Shown here piece after piece: positions 59,037 to 64,000 of a stretch of 64,000 nt of DNA; position 1 is the first letter of the stretch; every line of letters starts with the position of its first letter. Made by a program: the position numbers and the translations under genes. Location of the stretch: contig OU612071.1 of assembly GCA_914767715.1 (NCBI GenBank), positions 6,076,001 to 6,140,000 on the forward strand. Reading direction: 5' to 3'. The DNA is from Membranipora membranacea. Taxonomy: Eukaryota > Bryozoa > Gymnolaemata > Cheilostomatida > Membraniporidae. The notes under the pieces were generated by a model. That model did no database searches. It was given only the letters and a program-made list of their open reading frames with translations, and was not told the DNA's origin.

Positions 59037-60402
59037 GGAATTCAATGATTTATTTACAATACCTTACACTCTCACCAAACTCCTATCCTGAGACATGGAG
59101 CAGCTAATAGATTTGACATGCCAACCTGAAACATGATTTGGAGGGAAGTTGTTTAAGATTGACATATTTTGTGTTCTACCTCGTTGCCATGCTGTAATAA
59201 AAAAAAAACATATTTGTGACTGAGTGCATAGCAAACAAAGGGACTGTGAAACTGGTTAAAGTTTATTGGTGATACGCCGGTACTATCAGCCTCGCACCAA
59301 CAAGCAACGATCAGTTAAACACAGACACAGGCCAAATCTTAAATGAAGGATCTTAAGATAAGAACTGACAAGAATTTGGGGCAGGTAATAGTGGCAGCCA
59401 CTCGGGCCCTACCAACCATACAGTTTAGGGCTATGTCTGTTCATTTGTCAAGCACTCTTCATTGTTCACCATGACATTAAAATTATGCCAGGATACAATA
59501 CTTTAATAAATTGGGAATTTCCTTTTGGAGTTGGCCGGTAATAAACCTTTTTGATACTTATAAAGATTGCTCTTCATGCGCTGGTAAATATATTAAAGAC
59601 TGAAATAACGAGGCATCAATGATAACAGTTATAGATATTGCGACATTATATACTACTTTCAGTTTAATTTGAGAATATGTAAATGTCACATACTTTACCT
59701 GAACCTCTCATTACTCACAAATAGACAATTAACTGCCCCAAAGTGAAGGTGATGTATGGTAGTTGCGGTCGCTGAAAAGAGAACTGATTACTTATTGAGT
59801 ACAGGATGCGAAAGAGGACAGAAAGGTGAAATTGTTAGATGTTAGTGTGGGTAACAGGGTTTCGCATCCTGTTTCTCTCCAACATACCTTGATTCCATAC
59901 CACGCTTTCTGGTTCAAAGGTTGCGGCGAGAAGATATTCTGTTTAACTTCGGTCTCCTTCTGGTATTTCTTTAGGCTTCATATCTACAACTATTATTCAT
60001 CTTAATATTGGGTATCATAATGGTGTTATGAAGGCTGCTGGCAGATGTCGGCATGGCTAAACTATATGAGATGTGTTTATTGTCACATAGGTGTTGCCAG
60101 GCTTGTGGCTGATGATAAAACTCAATGAGACGATTTTGTTATCATCAGAGGTTCCACTGGCCATACAACATCCCACAATGAATGAAATCAAGGGAGCCAA
60201 ACCCTGTGCTGGCCTATATGTAAAAGGGAGGCCAAGTGGCCAAAAATTGGAGGGAAATGTTTACAGTGGTCAAAAATGGAGGGAAGGCTTCTCAGTGGTC
60301 GAAAAAGGAGGGAAAGTAGCCACAATGTTATGATAAAAGGCCATCATACAGGAGTGTCTGTTCATTCCAATGATATAAGTCTATAGAAAGCAGATTGCAA
60401 AT
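59037..60402. other. gene-free stretch upstream of the two-exon gene
   Basis: Contains a minisatellite of about 29 bp (60233-60320; three units of 'agtggtcaaaaatggaggga'). No exon recognised before 60403. Confidence 0.4.
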
Positions 60403-61615
60403 ATGGCTTCACCAGTATTTTTTTGTGGGTACGCTGACATTCAGTTGTTTTTAAAGTATAAAGACGTCAACATTGATGACTACAACCTACTTGTCCATGA
60501 TGGGATGAATATAGAGAAGGCGTATTGGCAGAAAAAGGCTAAACTTTACAGTGGTTATCTTTCCCAAAGGTAAGTGACACAGTTAAAATAAAATAGCCTA
60601 CAATGCCTACAATACAGTATTTTCTCACAAGCTTAGAAAATTGAATGTGTAAATTCCAGGCAAAATGTTCCATTTTATAAATTTGAGCCAACAAAATTCA
60701 GGAAGCAATGTGTACCAAAAAAATAATGATTAATCATCTGCCAAATAAAATAATTATTGGAAGGCAAAGACTTGATATTAATTGATAAATCATCATGTTT
60801 GAAGAATAATGCATTTATACCTTGTAATTCATAATGAACCGAATGAGCTTGTGACTGGCGTTAAATTATTTAGTGCTGTCAATTTATCCTAATTATCTGT
60901 TATTGACTCATAGAATCTGCCTGAATAAATAGTTTTAAATTTAGGGTCTGAAGCTGGGTAATAATAGATTAGATTATTAAACTGCTACAATAATTTTTAT
61001 GAACACAGAAAATTCATAATGACCACTTGCTGGATCGCTAGCAGCGCTGCAGGGTACAGGACAGGCATGATGTATTTGGGTATAACGCTATTACCCCACA
61101 GAAAATAATCAGCTCATTATCATAATGACAAGGTATTTGCTCTTTACACCTACCTTCAACAAGAAAATACTCTGTATACTTCAAGCTATGAACTCATCTT
61201 TATTACCCATTCTTCTGCTGTGGCTAAAAAACAGAAGAAGATAATATAGGACTCTTGTGTAATGATGACTGGTTCTATTGGGTCTTAGTGATAATTTAAA
61301 TCATCTTCATCATATTTCATCTTACTGTGACATTGTTTATGTGCTATTTTTAGGCAGATAAGGAAAGTCTCAAGAATGATCAGGGCTATGACAGAGCTCC
61401 AGAGACTGGCCTATCAGACCCAGGAAGATCGGACCTGCAGAGATGCCTTGCGGTTCCACCTCAACGCTTTAGTGTTTTCAGTGCTCTTTACTGAATTATT
61501 TGCCTCCCCCAAAATCAAAAGCTATGTTTGGAGCACCCTACCATTCCATCGTATGTCACATGCCACAACTCTACAGGATAATTTCGCTACGCTCTATTGT
61601 GACAGAAACCTCTGA
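60403..61615 (+). CDS. two-exon gene, function unknown
   Basis: Exon 1 60403-60569 (ATG in 'caaatatggc'; donor AAG|GTAAGTG) and exon 2 61354-61615 (acceptor 'gctatttttag', stop TGA) join in phase 2 and give 142 codons. No family is recognised. Seen: an aromatic-rich N-terminus (PVFFCGYADIQLF), a charged middle, and a helical segment with LRFHLNALVFSVLFTELF (about residues 91-108) that could be a hydrophobic helix. Both splice sites are strong and the joined frame stays open, which is the main support. An alternative is that these are two exons of a longer transcript. Confidence 0.5.
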
Positions 61616-63236
61616 GAGAATTTTCCACGAACTAAAGTGAGTAGAGTGCATCTTGGCACCAACATGGTAAGCAGTAACATCATCAAAACAATGATAAAAT
61701 TCGGTGTCCATTACCAAAACCTCAATCCTCATGGAAATAATTTTTTTATCTTCACCACTCTCATGACACAATAAAAGTCTTCGAGAGATAATAAATTTTT
61801 TTCCAAGGCAAAAAAAATCTGAGAAGAATATGATATTGAGCATCAATGGACAGTATAACCACTTTCATCACGAGTTAAGCAGTTATAAAGGCTGCTAATT
61901 CTGCTAGTTCTTGTATTTACGAAGGCAAATGTCAGACAAAAGTAACAAACAAGCTCCGCATGTGACTGAAAATATTATAGTGAGGACACACTTTATAACT
62001 GAACATAGCATCTCAAGAGCCAGCAAAGAATTCCTAAAACAGAACACACATATCGAGAGGTCAGCTGCGTCACTGTCAACAGATCACCTGAAACCATCTT
62101 GCAGGACAATTTTAACAAAAGACTTCATTTGCAAGAATAGAGTGAGTTGGCTTACATAATAAACTAATAATAATCTCTGATTCACTCGCATTCACAGTCT
62201 CTTGATTGCCAGATTATAAAATTGGAGAGTAAAGAAAATGCTAGCTACACCGAGACATATAGCTGATTTTAATCCCCTGGACCTGGTCACTGGTATGAAG
62301 TGGAAGAGGAAGGGACATTGATTGTCAATCAACGAATCTAAGCTGTATCATTTCAGGTTTGTCAGACACAGACTAGATTAAATTGTTCATTTTTTACACT
62401 CTTTTATAATGACACCAATCACCGACGCCTCACAACAAAACCATGGCCCAATGCACAGTAACTTAGGTCATCTAGCATATGACTTTTCTCTTGAAGGGAC
62501 GCAACTGTGAGCGAACTCGAGTCAGTGATTAAGGAAGCCTGGCGGGAATGACCTCATAACAGATTTAACACCGGCAACTGGTAGGTATATGGATTTTGGA
62601 TGCTTTGATATGGCAATTATGATGTCTGAGTGTATTCAGCTCAGTATCACATACCTTAATATGGTGTCATCCTGATCTCTCTCGATAATGCCGATAATAA
62701 TTATCGAAAAACTGGCCAAAATCAACAATTATTGTTGATTTTGGCCAGTTTTTCGCTCCATAGATGTAGCCGAAGCTGTAGCTGCAACAGGGTTGACTCC
62801 TGACGTTCTAGATAATACTGTCCAGGCACCTGAAGTTGAAGTCAGTGGTTGAAGTCACCCCCAAACCTGGTAAAAATAAGGAATTGATTTGAGAATCAAG
62901 CATAAGCAATTGTTTCGATGACATGACTATTCTATGAATTGAAAACAGGTCAAAGACATCGCTTTGTATTCATGCTTACCGTATATAATTTTTAATGAGT
63001 GTTGAGCCGCTCTCTGCCCTCACCCTAGTCTGAGCCCCCCAGACTCTTGTCCACCGTCCGACGGCCCCCCAATGCAGTGCAAAGTCATAGTCGGAAACAT
63101 AACGAACTCATTACATTCATTACTACAATAATAGGCTATTTATATACTCTTATTTAGCCTGCAATGATGACAATATTAGTGGTGGTTTGAGAAAAATATG
63201 ATCATTTGATCTCATCACAAAACTCCCTCTTTTCAG
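61616..63236. other. gene-free stretch
   Basis: An open frame at 61911-62159 has protein-like composition and ends near a GTGAGT at about 62142, but its upstream boundary is weak. It also holds the perfect palindrome at 62705-62755. Otherwise nothing recognised. Confidence 0.35.
62705..62755. repeat. perfect 51-nt palindrome
   Basis: CGAAAAACTGGCCAAAATC to GATTTTGGCCAGTTTTTCG. All 25 pairs match around a single central base. No loop of the usual 3 nt or more and no T-run in a terminator position; this is eukaryotic DNA, so a bacterial terminator reading is not appropriate. Confidence 0.9.
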
Positions 63237-63317
63237 GAGCAGAGAAAAAGTCTTCTACTACACAGAAGATGATATCGATCGCAGCGGAACCTCAACGGAC
63301 TACAAGAGTCACCACAG
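63237..63317 (+). CDS. candidate internal exon
   Basis: 81 nt between a strong acceptor ('ccctcttttcag') and a strong donor ('caccacag|gtaagc'), open in one frame. The peptide is Ser/Thr/Lys-rich (AEKKSSTTQKM) with no recognised domain. It may belong to a gene continuing outside the window. Confidence 0.35.
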
Positions 63318-64000
63318 GTAAGCATTTTAACTCAGAAACAGTCGAGCCAACAAACTTTGAAAATAAACGCCAATCCAAACAGCCAAGCAGACAGTGGGGA
63401 AGGATATATTATCAACAAAAAAGTTATTTGAATGACCTAATATGTACTATAGAAAAACCTTAACAAATTGAGTTAATTCTAGTCTAGAAAGTCAATGATC
63501 CGTATTTGTCTCTCGAAATGACGGAATAAGAGGTTGTTATACCAAAACTTATTGTAATTTACTGCAAGTACTATGTAATGATTGCATTGCTGGCTATCAT
63601 TGACATGACAAGCATTTGTGTAGATTGTGCATTAGTTACAACTGCTAGAGCCAGCATAAAACCACAGTTTATACCTAAGAATGGAAAAGATCGGTACAAC
63701 ACATGTAAGTACAACCAAATGTAAAAACTACGTCATTATAAAATAGCTCAGGATAAAGTTCTTTCAAAACAATTCGGACAATCATTTTGATGGATACATC
63801 ATTTCTATAAGGTTCGGTGCAACCCAAGGGGGAAGGGAAAATTATCAACACAAAAATCACATCAAGGCTGAGCATTTTCCGACCCTGCAGGTACAGGTCA
63901 AAAGCATGTGCTTCTCAAATGCAAGTCAACCACCTTGTACAGGAGTGCGCTAAGTTGAATATGTATACGTATCCATGTTACATTCTTGAAAAGATTGAAT
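63318..64000. other. gene-free stretch to window end
   Basis: No exon, RNA gene or bounded repeat recognised. Confidence 0.35.

Overview
The window looks like AT-rich nuclear DNA of an invertebrate animal, probably marine. The reasons are spliced genes with GT-AG introns, a RING/B-box (TRIM-type) gene with a beta-propeller-like C-terminus, an integrase-core gene of a type seen in animals, a Ty3/gypsy retrotransposon resembling the Mag clade, many hairpin DNA elements and abundant microsatellites. The species cannot be fixed from this sequence. There is no bacterial operon, CRISPR array or intact tRNA/rRNA gene. A run of 200 N (47293-47492) joins two contigs.

Layout. 1-5191 is gene-poor with hairpins and short direct repeats. 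5192-9298 and 20082-20851 reappear in inverted orientation at 48565-56743 and 47494-48231, at roughly 98-99% identity where I compared them. The second arm starts at the assembly gap, so it may be either an inverted segmental duplication or the other haplotype placed here by scaffolding. Between the two left-arm blocks is a 9.9-kb LTR-bounded element without recognisable pol (9095-19015). Its left LTR is itself split by a 3160-bp DNA transposon with TIRs of almost 800 bp (9943-13102). The right arm carries a 5233-bp Ty3/gypsy element (49938-55170). Both of these insertions have matching uninterrupted sites elsewhere in the window, so their borders and target duplications can be read directly.

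Genes. A seven-exon TRIM-like gene (21229-25988, about 521 codons) has consistent intron phases apart from one single-base excess in exon 2. A 472-bp hairpin element sits in one of its introns. At 47044-47292 there is one exon of an integrase-core protein, cut by the gap just before its catalytic core. A two-exon gene of unknown function lies at 60403-61615. Isolated candidate exons lie at 43673-43822 and 63237-63317.

Mobile DNA explains most of the rest: TIR or hairpin elements at 23827-24298, 27003-28057, 41007-41255, 44250-44352, 44490-45748 and 58578-58951. The last is nested in a larger hairpin at about 58215-58965. Two of these elements contain tRNA-like Pol III promoter boxes. Several elements share related ends (CATAGAC then CTAGACAGG) and 8-bp target duplications. 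The Ty3 proteins are broken by one-base shifts, mostly at homopolymers, and by in-frame TAA/TAG codons.
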